Source of the DNA: Acidobacteriota bacterium
GTDB taxonomy: Bacteria > Acidobacteriota > Thermoanaerobaculia > Thermoanaerobaculales > Thermoanaerobaculaceae
DNA: 34,813 bases
Direction of reading: 5' to 3'
Assembly: GCA_021818005.1 (NCBI GenBank)
Contig: JAKAFI010000004.1
Coordinates: 1 to 34,813 of the forward strand
Each line of letters opens with the position of its first letter. The first letter of the stretch is position 1. The position numbers were made by a program, and so were the translations under genes. Positions 7,311 through 14,538 of the stretch are shown here, piece after piece. Below the pieces are notes generated by a model. That model ran no database searches. It saw nothing but the letters and a program-made list of their open reading frames with translations, and was not told where the DNA came from.

Positions 7311-7340
7311 ACAGTAGTGCAGACTAGGGCGTGTTGTCAA
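7311..7340 (-). promoter_or_regulatory. Early leftward promoter (PL-like)
   Basis: On the minus strand a perfect -35 TTGACA (7340-7335) is followed by an 18-nt spacer and the -10 TACTGT (7316-7311). This predicts transcription from about 7304, giving a leader of roughly 33 nt before ATG 7270. An operator-like palindrome covers the -35 box. Confidence 0.7.
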
Positions 7341-7343
7341 CAC
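7331..7343. promoter_or_regulatory. Operator-like palindrome over the early -35 box
   Basis: GTGTTGTCAACAC is a perfect 6+1+6 inverted repeat overlapping the TTGACA of the early promoter. It is the best candidate for the XRE repressor binding site, since occupancy would block the early operon. No binding evidence is available. Confidence 0.6.
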
Positions 7344-7380
7344 CTAAACTGTGTCAGTAGGAACAGGTTGTTGCTTCGCC

Positions 7381-7394
7381 TACTGTCGTCCCCG
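7381..7394 (+). promoter_or_regulatory. Repressor promoter -10, leaderless start
   Basis: TACTGT (7381-7386), the same -10 hexamer as the early promoter, ends 8 nt before ATG 7395, and no Shine-Dalgarno sequence precedes the ATG. Transcription starting at or next to the ATG would give a leaderless mRNA, as known for lambda cI from PRM and common in high-GC Gram-positives. No good -35 is seen at 17 nt. CAGTAGG (7355-7361) and CCTACTG (7379-7385) form an inverted repeat around it. Confidence 0.45.
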
Positions 7395-7769
7395 ATGGAC
7401 GACGCGACGTATTACCGGCGACAGGGGTTCTGGCTCCGCATGGCTCGTGAGCGTGCGGGGAAGAACCAGGCGGGCGCCGCCGAGCAGCTCGGGCTGGCCA
7501 AGACCTCGAAGGGGACCGTCTCGGACTACGAGAACGGCGTGCAGATCGCGCCCCAGCAGGCGCTCCGCACGCTGGCCCGCTGGTACGGCGTGCCGATCGA
7601 CCTGTTCCTGAGTCCGCCGATCACGTCAGACGAGGTGATCGAGCGCCTGCTCGATGAAGCATCTCGCGCCGGAGAAGCCGCAGAGCGGCGGGATTGGGAA
7701 ACGGGGGAGGATCGATCCCCAGCAGCCGACGACGGGCCAGACGACGCGCCCGGTAGGTTGTCAGCGTAA
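7395..7769 (+). CDS. XRE-family phage repressor (CI-like)
   Basis: 124 residues from ATG 7395. An N-terminal XRE/Cro-CI HTH spans about residues 12-70: WLRMARERAGKNQAGAAEQL, then TVSDYENGV, then ALRTLARWYGVPIDLFL. The C-terminus is short, acidic and disordered, with no S24 peptidase domain, so RecA-driven self-cleavage is not expected. It is the only regulator transcribed opposite the early operon and is therefore the likely lysogeny repressor acting on the palindromes at 7287-7343. Its last 49 codons overlap a possible minus-strand gene. Confidence 0.85.
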   Translation: MDDATYYRRQGFWLRMARERAGKNQAGAAEQLGLAKTSKGTVSDYENGVQIAPQQALRTLARWYGVPIDLFLSPPITSDEVIERLLDEASRAGEAAERRDWETGEDRSPAADDGPDDAPGRLSA

Positions 7770-7827
7770 GTTCGGCCTGGATGGCCTCGATGATCGCGGG
7801 ATCGGTGACAGGCTCCCTGAACGCCAT
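7621..7827 (-). CDS. Possible antisense small protein overlapping the repressor 3' end
   Basis: 68 residues from ATG 7827, with GGAGAGG about 10 nt upstream. The composition looks protein-like (e.g. TDPAIIEAIQAELTLTTYRARR, then basic helices) and is less skewed than the usual shadow ORFs. It overlaps repressor codons 76-124 on the other strand. If transcribed, the RNA would be antisense to the repressor mRNA. No family was recognised and no clear promoter was seen, so it may be spurious. Confidence 0.4.
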   Translation of the reverse strand: MAFREPVTDPAIIEAIQAELTLTTYRARRLARRRLLGIDPPPFPNPAALRLLRREMLHRAGARSPRLT

Positions 7828-8209
7828 GTGGACAGAACCTCTCCGTGCCGGCTCACGGACCTGCCGGCCCCGGCTGCATCGGTTTTCGAGGCCACGATGC
7901 CCGGCCCGTGCTTGCTCGCGCTGCTGCACCGTCTCGCACGAGGACGCCTTGTAGCCCCCCGGTGTGCCCTCACGCTAGAGCCTGCGAGGCGCCCCCCCCC
8001 GCGTCCCCTGTCCTTCGGCCCGTGGCGCCCTACCCGCCCGGGTCATGACTGTTGCGACAACGGGGCTATGGCGCTGTGGACACGGTGGACAAGTGGGACG
8101 CCATAGCACCTCGACCTTCACTCGCACTTATCGCAGGTGGGCGTGTCAGGTTGCGTGGCGCGGGCGTATCGTGGGCGGGCGTCCCACGAGAGAGGGAGGG
8201 TCGCATTCC
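7828..8209. other. 382-bp region without a convincing gene
   Basis: This region lies between the minus-strand ORF and yccF. It holds a C-rich tract near 7990-8000, the palindrome GTTGCGACAAC (8051-8061) sharing the GTTG/CAAC halves of the early operators, and the inverted repeat GCTATGGCG…CGCCATAGC (8065-8107). The plus ORF 7654-8106 shows arginine- and proline-rich composition typical of a shadow frame. No rRNA, tRNA or clear terminator is seen. Confidence 0.5.
8065..8107. repeat. Inverted repeat GCTATGGCG / CGCCATAGC
   Basis: Two perfect 9-nt arms (8065-8073 and 8099-8107) are separated by 25 nt, about 100 bp upstream of yccF. No U-tract follows, so it is not a standard terminator. It may be a regulatory site for yccF or a structured leader. 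Confidence 0.4.
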
Positions 8210-8644
8210 ATGCAGGCACAGCCGTCGGTCATCGTCCTGAAGTCGGGACCGAACATCCTCGTGCGGTTCGTGTGGTGGTTGCTCATCGGCTGGTGGGCGT
8301 CGGGCTTCGTCATCGCCCTGGCGTGGGTCTGCCTCGCCCTGGTGGTCACGATCCCGGCCGGGATCTGGCTCATCAACCATCTGCCGTCCGTGCTGACGCT
8401 GCGTCCGCGCACGCAGACCTGGACACTCGGGCAGGATGCCGAAGGCCGCATCGTGACGGCGCGGCACGGGCGCCCGCAGGTGTTCTGGCTCTGGCGCGGG
8501 CTGTGGTTCGTCGTCGTGGGTTGGTGGGCCTCGGCCCTATGGATGGCCGCCGCCTGGCTCGTGCAGTTCACCGTGGTCGGCCTGCCGATCGCGATGCTGA
8601 TGTTCAACCGCACGCCCTTCGTGGCGAACCTGTACCGCTACTAG
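8210..8644 (+). CDS. yccF: YccF-domain inner-membrane protein (likely lysogenic cargo gene)
   Basis: 144 residues from ATG 8210, with GGGAGGG about 11 nt upstream. Two internally similar halves each carry a tryptophan-rich segment (VWWLLIGWWASGFVIALAW and LWFVVVGWWASALWMAAAW), then a helix and an NxxP-like turn (INHLPSVLTLRP, MFNRTPFVANLYRY). This is the YccF (DUF307) pattern with about four membrane helices. The biochemical role of YccF is unknown. It lies next to the repressor, on the lysogeny strand, and shares stop bases (CTAG) with the convergent last tail gene. That context suggests expression in the lysogen. The rejected ORF-track start at 8045 adds an implausible leader. Confidence 0.82.
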   Translation: MQAQPSVIVLKSGPNILVRFVWWLLIGWWASGFVIALAWVCLALVVTIPAGIWLINHLPSVLTLRPRTQTWTLGQDAEGRIVTARHGRPQVFWLWRGLWFVVVGWWASALWMAAAWLVQFTVVGLPIAMLMFNRTPFVANLYRY

Positions 8645-9129
8645 CTGAGCAGTCGGATGACCGCTCGATCGAAGCGCGCCAGGTCGCGCGTCGCGTCGGC
8701 GATCAGGTTGACCGCCGTGGTCAGCGTGCGGACCTGCGCGACCACGTCCGCGTTGGTGGGGCTCGCCGGGAGGTCGGGGACCGACCCGGAGGCGATGATC
8801 GCGTCGAGCCGGCCGATGGCGGCCCGCACGACGGCGGGGTCAATGACGGTTCCGGTGTCCCCGGAGCGGACCGCCTCCTTGAGGTCGGCCAGCGTCCGCG
8901 CGGAGATGGCGACGGGATCCTCGCCGGGGTCGGGCAACGCCGTGATGTCGTCAGGGGTCACCGGCCCCGGCAGGACGTCGACGCCCGCCCACGTCTCGCG
9001 CACGACGACATAGCCCGCTTCGGGCAGCGTGAACGTGTAGCGCGCGGGGACGCCGCGCACGTAGGCATTGACCGGCAAACCGAGCGCATCGGGATCGACG
9101 CGCGCCGGGTCGTAGATGAGCGCGATCAC
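8641..9129 (-). CDS. Last late gene; fibre-associated protein of unknown function
   Basis: 162 residues, coupled by ATGA to the polyglycine fibre gene. The N-terminus (MIALIYDPARVDPDALGLPV) is beta-rich and the C-terminal half is helical (ARTLADLKEAVRSG, AQVRTLTTAVNLIADATRDLARF). Genes directly after a tail fibre often encode fibre chaperones or tip proteins, but no specific family was recognised. The stop is tail to tail with yccF. Confidence 0.7.
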   Translation of the reverse strand: MIALIYDPARVDPDALGLPVNAYVRGVPARYTFTLPEAGYVVVRETWAGVDVLPGPVTPDDITALPDPGEDPVAISARTLADLKEAVRSGDTGTVIDPAVVRAAIGRLDAIIASGSVPDLPASPTNADVVAQVRTLTTAVNLIADATRDLARFDRAVIRLLS

Positions 9130-10277
9130 AGTTGGATCACCACAACCCTTCCGGCAGGGCCGTTGGGTCCGACCGCGCCATCGGTGGCTGCAGTCGCGGT
9201 GCCCCGGCTCGTGCCCTTCGTCCCTCCGGTGCCCCCGGTGCCCCCGGTGACATCGGTCGTGCCGATGAAGTCGTTGGCCGCGGTGACGATCGTCACGACG
9301 CCCCCCGCGCCACCGAACCCGCCGCCGCCGCCACCACCGCCGCCGACGTTCGTGCCGGACGTGGGACTGCCGCCGTTGCCGCCCTTCCCGCCATTGCCGC
9401 CCTTCGCTTGCAGCAACCCGCCACCCGTGAGGCGACTCACGACGAGGATGATCTCGCCGCCCGTCGAGCCACCCGCACCCCCGCCGCCGCCGCCGCCAGA
9501 GTACGCCGTGCCGTCCGATGCCCCCGCACCGCCACCCCCACCACCCCCGCCGCCGTTCGCGTGGTATGGAGCCGTGGGGTTGGTGCCGGTTCCCGCGTAT
9601 CGCTGCATCGCGAGCGGGAAGTGCCGCAGGATGCCCGACGTGTCGTCGGTCAACGCGCTGCCGATGCGCGTCGGCGTCGCCCCTGTTCCCCCCGCGTTGC
9701 CGCCGACCGCGCCGCCCGTACCACCCGCGGCACCCGTCGCCGGGTACATCGCGGCCTGTCCGAACTGGCCCGCGATGAACGTGATAGCAGACGCCGACGC
9801 GCCAGCCCCTGCGGTGTTGCGACCCGCCGCGCCCTGTCCGCCCATCGACCCGGCCATCGACTGCAGGACCGTGGCCGAGGTGAGCGCCGTGCCGGGCATA
9901 CCCTGCGTGCCGACGTTGCCGTCCGCGGTCCCATTGCTGCCGTCACCGCCGACCCCGCCGTTGCGCACGATCGAACCCGCGACGGTGAGCGTGCCTTTCA
10001 CGAACACGCGGTAGCCCGCGGGATCGAGCGTCGCCCCGACCGGGATCGTGAGCGAGTTGTAGAACATGTCGCGCGTCAGCGTCGTCGTGCCCGCGCCGAG
10101 CGTGACGTCGCCATCCAAGCCGTCCCCGAACGGCTTGCTGCCCGAGATCGCCTTGCCGTCCTCGGCAGCGCCCGTGTGCCCGTGCCCGGTCACGATGTCG
10201 AGCACGTCGTCGCGAAGCGCGTTCCAGTTCGCAGCGGTCACGACGTCGCCAACTACGACATCGGTCGAGGTCGCCAT
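9126..10277 (-). CDS. Glycine-rich tail fibre / receptor-binding protein with polyglycine blocks
   Basis: 383 residues, with GGAGG 8 nt upstream of the start. Residues 1-100 form a trimerisation/attachment-like region (e.g. VVTAANWNALRDDVLDIVTG and LTRDMFYNSLTIPVGATL). Residues 105-383 are rich in runs of Gly (up to about ten) interspersed with short variable loops, including NGGGGGGGGGAGASDG and GGNGGKGGNGG. Similar polyglycine-II sandwich domains with exposed loops are known in the T-even adhesin gp38 of phage S16. Host receptor recognition is inferred from that comparison and from its position at the end of the tail module. Confidence 0.8.
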   Translation of the reverse strand: MATSTDVVVGDVVTAANWNALRDDVLDIVTGHGHTGAAEDGKAISGSKPFGDGLDGDVTLGAGTTTLTRDMFYNSLTIPVGATLDPAGYRVFVKGTLTVAGSIVRNGGVGGDGSNGTADGNVGTQGMPGTALTSATVLQSMAGSMGGQGAAGRNTAGAGASASAITFIAGQFGQAAMYPATGAAGGTGGAVGGNAGGTGATPTRIGSALTDDTSGILRHFPLAMQRYAGTGTNPTAPYHANGGGGGGGGGAGASDGTAYSGGGGGGGAGGSTGGEIILVVSRLTGGGLLQAKGGNGGKGGNGGSPTSGTNVGGGGGGGGGFGGAGGVVTIVTAANDFIGTTDVTGGTGGTGGTKGTSRGTATAATDGAVGPNGPAGRVVVIQL

Positions 10278-10280
10278 CGG

Positions 10281-11210
10281 TTAGCCTCCGAGTGCGGTGA
10301 CGGTCCACTCGACGGTGAGCGAGAGCGTCGAGAGCTTGGCGATCGACAGGGGCACGATCGCGGCGAGGGTGGCCCCGCCGTTGCCGAACAGCCCGAGCAC
10401 GTAGTATGTCCCGACCGCCTGCGTGGTCGGCCAGAACGCGCGCCCGCGCACCTGCCCCGAGCCCAGGTCTTCGAGGCTGATGAGCGCGCGGCGACTTCGT
10501 TCGTTGGGAAGCACGGTCGCCGTGGCGATCGCCCCGACGCTGGCCGGGAAGACGCGCACGTCGTCCCAGTTGAGGGTCGCCGTGCCGGATGCCGTGGCTG
10601 CCACGACGACGCCGTACCCCGTCACGTGCGCCCACGCGGGCGCCCCGGCACCGGCCTCGAACGCCTCGGCGGGAAGGCGCACGAGGGTCCATGTCGCGTC
10701 CGCGAACGCCGCCCCGCGATATGCCTCGATCGCGGCCAGCGTCATGCGGTAGTAGTCGGTCGCGCTCGTGTAGATGCGCAGTTCGGATACCGCCGTGTCG
10801 AGCGCGACGTGCGCGAGCGAACGCAGTTGCAGCTCGATCGACGTACCGACCGCCGACGCGTCGATCGCGACGCCGAGCAGGTCGGGGTGCGCATACGTCT
10901 CGACCGTCGACGCAGCCGCGACGCCTTTGAGCGACGCCGTGCCCTCGCGGAACGTCGTCGCGTCGACGACAGGGGCCGACCCCCACCCTGTTGCCGATTC
11001 GCACGTGTCGATCTGCGCGCCCGCAGCGCCGAGCGCGATATGCGTGAGCGACAGGTCTTCGCCGTTCGTCCCGGCGAGCACCTTCGCCCACTTCGCGGCG
11101 TATGCGTTGGTGAACGCGTTGTCCGCCTCCACGACGTCGACGAGCCGCCCGGTAGCGTCGCGCAGGAGGCAACGCACATGACCGCGGACGCGGGGCCGTG
11201 ACTCGATCAT
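10281..11210 (-). CDS. Distal tail protein with beta-sandwich (carbohydrate-binding-like) region
   Basis: 309 residues from ATG 11210, which overlaps the hub stop by TGATG. The N-terminus (CLLRDATGRLVDVVEADNAFTNAYA) resembles tail-fibre-like structural proteins. A long central jelly-roll-like stretch, about residues 70-230, holds alternating strands (SIELQLRSLAHVALDTAV, then TATLNWDDVRVFP), as in concanavalin/CBM-like modules. It probably binds host surface glycans or caps the tail. No catalytic motif is seen. Confidence 0.68.
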   Translation of the reverse strand: MIESRPRVRGHVRCLLRDATGRLVDVVEADNAFTNAYAAKWAKVLAGTNGEDLSLTHIALGAAGAQIDTCESATGWGSAPVVDATTFREGTASLKGVAAASTVETYAHPDLLGVAIDASAVGTSIELQLRSLAHVALDTAVSELRIYTSATDYYRMTLAAIEAYRGAAFADATWTLVRLPAEAFEAGAGAPAWAHVTGYGVVVAATASGTATLNWDDVRVFPASVGAIATATVLPNERSRRALISLEDLGSGQVRGRAFWPTTQAVGTYYVLGLFGNGGATLAAIVPLSIAKLSTLSLTVEWTVTALGG

Positions 11211-13639
11211 CAGGCGAACTCCGAGGTGTCGAAGTGGGCATCGTTGACGGAACCGGGGCCGAACCGCCACGGCCCCGCGACCAGGGCGGTCGTGACGCTC
11301 GATGAGGCGGCGGGCGACAGGGTCGTCGCCCCGAGGTACTGGGGTCGCAGGGCGGGCGTCGTCCGCAGCTTCTGCGCGTAGCCCTCGTCGGGCGAGATCG
11401 TCCACTCGTTGCCGAGCACCTGCACGTCGTAGGTCTCGGGCTCGAAGCCGGCGCCCACCATCGTCTCGTCGACGATGCGAAGCACGTCGAGCGGGCGCAG
11501 GAACGGCAGGCCGTCCTGCAGCGGGATGTCGATCCGGTTGAGTGGTCCCGCACGCTGTGCGAGGCGCTCCTGGGCGAGCTCGGTCGCCAGGTCCGTGGTG
11601 GGGAGGTACGGGTTCGACGACCGGGCCGGGATCCGCCCATACCGCTCGATCGCATCGGCGTCGTCGACAGTTACGCCCCACGCCGCGTTCGGGCGCTGCG
11701 GGGTCCCAGTCATCGTCAGCGTGCGGATATACCCGGGGGCGTTCCAGGCATTCCAGACCGTGAGGACGGCCACGCCGGTGCCGAACTCCACGACGTAGTA
11801 GATCGTAGGCGTGGCCGCGCCGCTCGACGCGGGCGGACTCCCGTTCGTGCATGTCAGCACGGTGCCCGATCCATCGACGGCGTCGTTCGCGGCGATGGCT
11901 GCGATGGCCTCAATGGCGACCGGGAACTTGCGCTCCCAGCGGGTGTAGTCCTGCGCATAGCAGCGCACGCGCACCGGTGCGGAGGGGAACCAGAGGACTC
12001 CCTCCTGGTAGCCCGCACTGATCACGATGGGCTGGCCCTGCTCGTATACCGTCTCGGTGCCGACACCCTGCCGGTCCTCGTACTCCAGCGTGATCTCGGT
12101 CGCCATGCCCTGCGGGGTGCTCGAGCGCGCGAGGTCGTACAGGTGCTCGCGCGTCGAGAGCGTCGTGATGGGCTGCGCCATGACGCGTCGCGTGTGCGAG
12201 CGGTTCCAGAAACGCAGCACGCCGTTCGGGTCCAGGAACAGGCGCCCGCCCTCGGCCTGCGTCACGAGCTGGATCTCGTCGACGAGGGGCGCGTCGGTGG
12301 CGAGGGCATACGGGAGGGTGACATCGCCCATGTCGAGCACGAAGTCTGCCGGCTCGGCCAGCCCGACCGACCCCAGCATGGCGCGGATCACCGTGTCGGA
12401 GCGCACGTTTGCCGCCGGCCCGTAGGTGACCTTTGCGTCCCGCCAGTCCGCCGTGCGCGCCAGGAGCGTGAGCGCGGCGGTGCGGTCGGCGTTCTTCGGC
12501 ACGAGCGAATCGACGACACCCCGGATGACGGTGTCGACGTGCCCGTCGTATCCCGCCTCGAGATACACCGCCTGCCGCAGTCGCCCGAGAACCGGGTACA
12601 GCGGGCTCGCCACGTTCGACGGCGAGTACCGCAGGTCGCCGTTGTCGAGTGTGACGGTCGCCTCGGACGTGTTGAGCCTGCGGCTCTCGACGTCGACGTC
12701 GTCAACGCCCGACGCCTCAAGCAGATAGGCGGTCTCGTCGGACCAGTTGACGCCGTCCCATTGCACCCACAGGCGGCAGGTGAACGTATGCAGCGGGGCG
12801 AGCGCGGCCTCGATGAGCGCCGGCTCGATCGAGCGATCGGGCGGGCTCGCGATCACGCGCCGGAACGATGCGCGAGCGTGCGCGAGCACCGGGATCGAGC
12901 GATACAGGCGCACGAACCGCCGAAGGTGGAGGCCGATCTCCCGTCGCAGCATGGCATCGGCGACGAGGTGCGCAACCTCGACGGTGAAGACCAGGACGCC
13001 CACGCTGACGTTGTCGACGTAGTCCGTTGCCCCCGAGGGGTCGCCCTGCGCCTGGATGTCGACGCGGTACGAGTGTCCGACCGTCAGAGGGGACGGGAAC
13101 GACAGGCCCCATGTCCCACCGGAACCCGTGACCGCTCCGAGCGTCACCGGCGTCAGCCCGGCCGTGGCGTCGAGCAGGATGATCGGCCCCGGCAATCCCG
13201 TCATTGCCAGCGGCACGGCACCGAACGCCACCGTGCCCGAGAGGCCGAGTGGTGCGCCGACCGCATCGGCTACCACGGCCACCGTGATCGGGTTCGGCAC
13301 GCCTGCGGGGACGTCAAGCGAGACATCGACCGTGCCGCCCGTGAAGCCCGTCACCCAATGGCCCGATCCGCCGCCGCTCGCGATGGCGAGATACGTGTGC
13401 TTGCCGGGCGGCGCCAGGTACGTGACGGACGCGATGACGCTGATGGAGGACGTCACGGCGCTGTTCTTCGCCGTGCGCTGCGCGACGAGGACGCCGTCCA
13501 TATAGAGCGAGATCGTCGCGGTCGCGGTCAGCAGCTCTTCGGGAAACCCGACGTGCGGAAAATCCGCCGTGACCGATGCCGCCGCGTCGGCGCGGACGGT
13601 GCCGCCATAGCCGGTCTTCGTGAGGTCCGCGACTGCCAT
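11210..13639 (-). CDS. Large baseplate / tail hub protein
   Basis: 809 residues. The N-terminal ~230 residues are a series of beta domains (signal-like small repeats of TVDVSLDVPAGVPN type). Residues ~280-620 contain the hub-like ASGVDDVDVESRRLNTSEA…VTLDNGDLRYSP segment, followed by GRLRQAVYLEAGY and TVIRGVVDSL. That pattern resembles siphophage tail hub (gp27/gpJ-like) proteins. The C-terminus includes a late LDVLRIVDETMVGAGFEPETY. It follows the tape measure and two small tail genes, the usual site of the baseplate hub. Confidence 0.78.
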   Translation of the reverse strand: MAVADLTKTGYGGTVRADAAASVTADFPHVGFPEELLTATATISLYMDGVLVAQRTAKNSAVTSSISVIASVTYLAPPGKHTYLAIASGGGSGHWVTGFTGGTVDVSLDVPAGVPNPITVAVVADAVGAPLGLSGTVAFGAVPLAMTGLPGPIILLDATAGLTPVTLGAVTGSGGTWGLSFPSPLTVGHSYRVDIQAQGDPSGATDYVDNVSVGVLVFTVEVAHLVADAMLRREIGLHLRRFVRLYRSIPVLAHARASFRRVIASPPDRSIEPALIEAALAPLHTFTCRLWVQWDGVNWSDETAYLLEASGVDDVDVESRRLNTSEATVTLDNGDLRYSPSNVASPLYPVLGRLRQAVYLEAGYDGHVDTVIRGVVDSLVPKNADRTAALTLLARTADWRDAKVTYGPAANVRSDTVIRAMLGSVGLAEPADFVLDMGDVTLPYALATDAPLVDEIQLVTQAEGGRLFLDPNGVLRFWNRSHTRRVMAQPITTLSTREHLYDLARSSTPQGMATEITLEYEDRQGVGTETVYEQGQPIVISAGYQEGVLWFPSAPVRVRCYAQDYTRWERKFPVAIEAIAAIAANDAVDGSGTVLTCTNGSPPASSGAATPTIYYVVEFGTGVAVLTVWNAWNAPGYIRTLTMTGTPQRPNAAWGVTVDDADAIERYGRIPARSSNPYLPTTDLATELAQERLAQRAGPLNRIDIPLQDGLPFLRPLDVLRIVDETMVGAGFEPETYDVQVLGNEWTISPDEGYAQKLRTTPALRPQYLGATTLSPAASSSVTTALVAGPWRFGPGSVNDAHFDTSEFA

Positions 13640-13642
13640 CGG

Positions 13643-14167
13643 TCAGCTCGTGGTCGCGGTCGCGCTGATGTCGCATGCGTCGGCGGCCGTGCCCGGCGTG
13701 CCCGCCGCCAGCACGCAGCGCACCCACACGAGCACGCACATGTTCGGCGGCAGGTTGCCGACAACCAGCGGCCCGGAACTGAACGTGACACCGGCTGGGG
13801 CCGCGAATGCCGACCCGATCGAGGTCCCCTGCGCCGCCACCGAGGTCAAGGACACGATCCCCACCGGGTCGAGTCCGATCGAGTACACCCCGCCTCCCGC
13901 CGCATCCACGATCGCCACCGCGACACCCTGCGCCGTGTCTGCCCCCGACAGATTGGCGATTGCGACGCACGCATAGTCGGTCTGCCCCGCCTCGGCCCCC
14001 GCAGCATCGACCGGCGCAAAGAGGTTGTTGGACGACCCAGAGGCGACTGGCGTCTTCGAGGCGAAGCCGCCCCACGATGCGTTCGGGTTGTCCTGCGCAG
14101 CCACGTACCCGGACGCCGCGTCGGGTTTCGTCAGCAGCACTACGAACTGGCTCGACTGCAGCGTCAT
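13643..14167 (-). CDS. Tail-tip structural protein, unknown family
   Basis: 174 residues, beta-rich and Gly/Ala/Ser-rich, coupled by ATGA to the upstream gene. Segments such as YACVAIANLSGADTAQGVA and MCVLVWVRCVLAAG suggest a single beta-sandwich. Its place between the tape-measure partner and the hub supports a virion role. No family was recognised. Confidence 0.7.
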   Translation of the reverse strand: MTLQSSQFVVLLTKPDAASGYVAAQDNPNASWGGFASKTPVASGSSNNLFAPVDAAGAEAGQTDYACVAIANLSGADTAQGVAVAIVDAAGGGVYSIGLDPVGIVSLTSVAAQGTSIGSAFAAPAGVTFSSGPLVVGNLPPNMCVLVWVRCVLAAGTPGTAADACDISATATTS

Positions 14168-14538
14168 CGGGGATTGACCTCCGTGAGGGTGACCTCGAAG
14201 GCGACGAGGCCCGGTGCCGCGTATTGCATCTCCGAGAGGTCAACCGCGACGGTGACAGCAGCCGCCGTCGAATACTGGTCCCACGAGAAGGTGGGGAACG
14301 TTCCGGCGGCAACAGCGGCCCGCCAGAGATCGGCGATGGCGTCATAGTCCGCCTGGGTCGCATATCGCCAACCGAGGACGTAGACCCAGGCGTAGGAGAG
14401 GACGGTCCGCCGGAGCACGCCTCCGATCGTGCGGCGGGAGATGCTCCGCTCGTCCCGCGTGCGCGTGTTCTTGGCGTCCGCCTCCGGCGACGGCAGCGTG
14501 AGCGTCCGCCCGGGCAGGCTCAGAGTCGGCGCGCCCAT
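14164..14538 (-). CDS. Distal tail-like protein, unknown family
   Basis: 124 residues from ATG 14538, which overlaps the tape-measure stop by TGATG. It begins MGAPTLSLPGRTLTLPSP and has central aromatic strands (TVLSYAWVYVLGWRYATQAD), then AVDLSEMQYAAPGLVAFEVTL. Many siphophages encode a distal tail (Dit) protein here, but this one is too short for a classical Dit. The ORF-track start at 14607 is rejected because of the overlap. Confidence 0.7.
   Translation of the reverse strand: MGAPTLSLPGRTLTLPSPEADAKNTRTRDERSISRRTIGGVLRRTVLSYAWVYVLGWRYATQADYDAIADLWRAAVAAGTFPTFSWDQYSTAAAVTVAVDLSEMQYAAPGLVAFEVTLTEVNPR

Noticed and set aside
7085-7312. GTG 7312 start for the early HTH gene
   Set aside because: The codon overlaps the predicted -10 box of the early promoter, so it would not be in the mRNA. 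ATG 7270 fits better.
7654-8106. 150-residue plus-strand ORF after the repressor
   Set aside because: The composition changes along its length, it has no ribosome-binding site or domain, and it overlaps the repressor in another frame.
9132-11201. 689-residue plus-strand ORF and the 625-residue ORF at 8137-10014
   Set aside because: Both are arginine- and proline-rich shadows of yccF and the tail-fibre genes.
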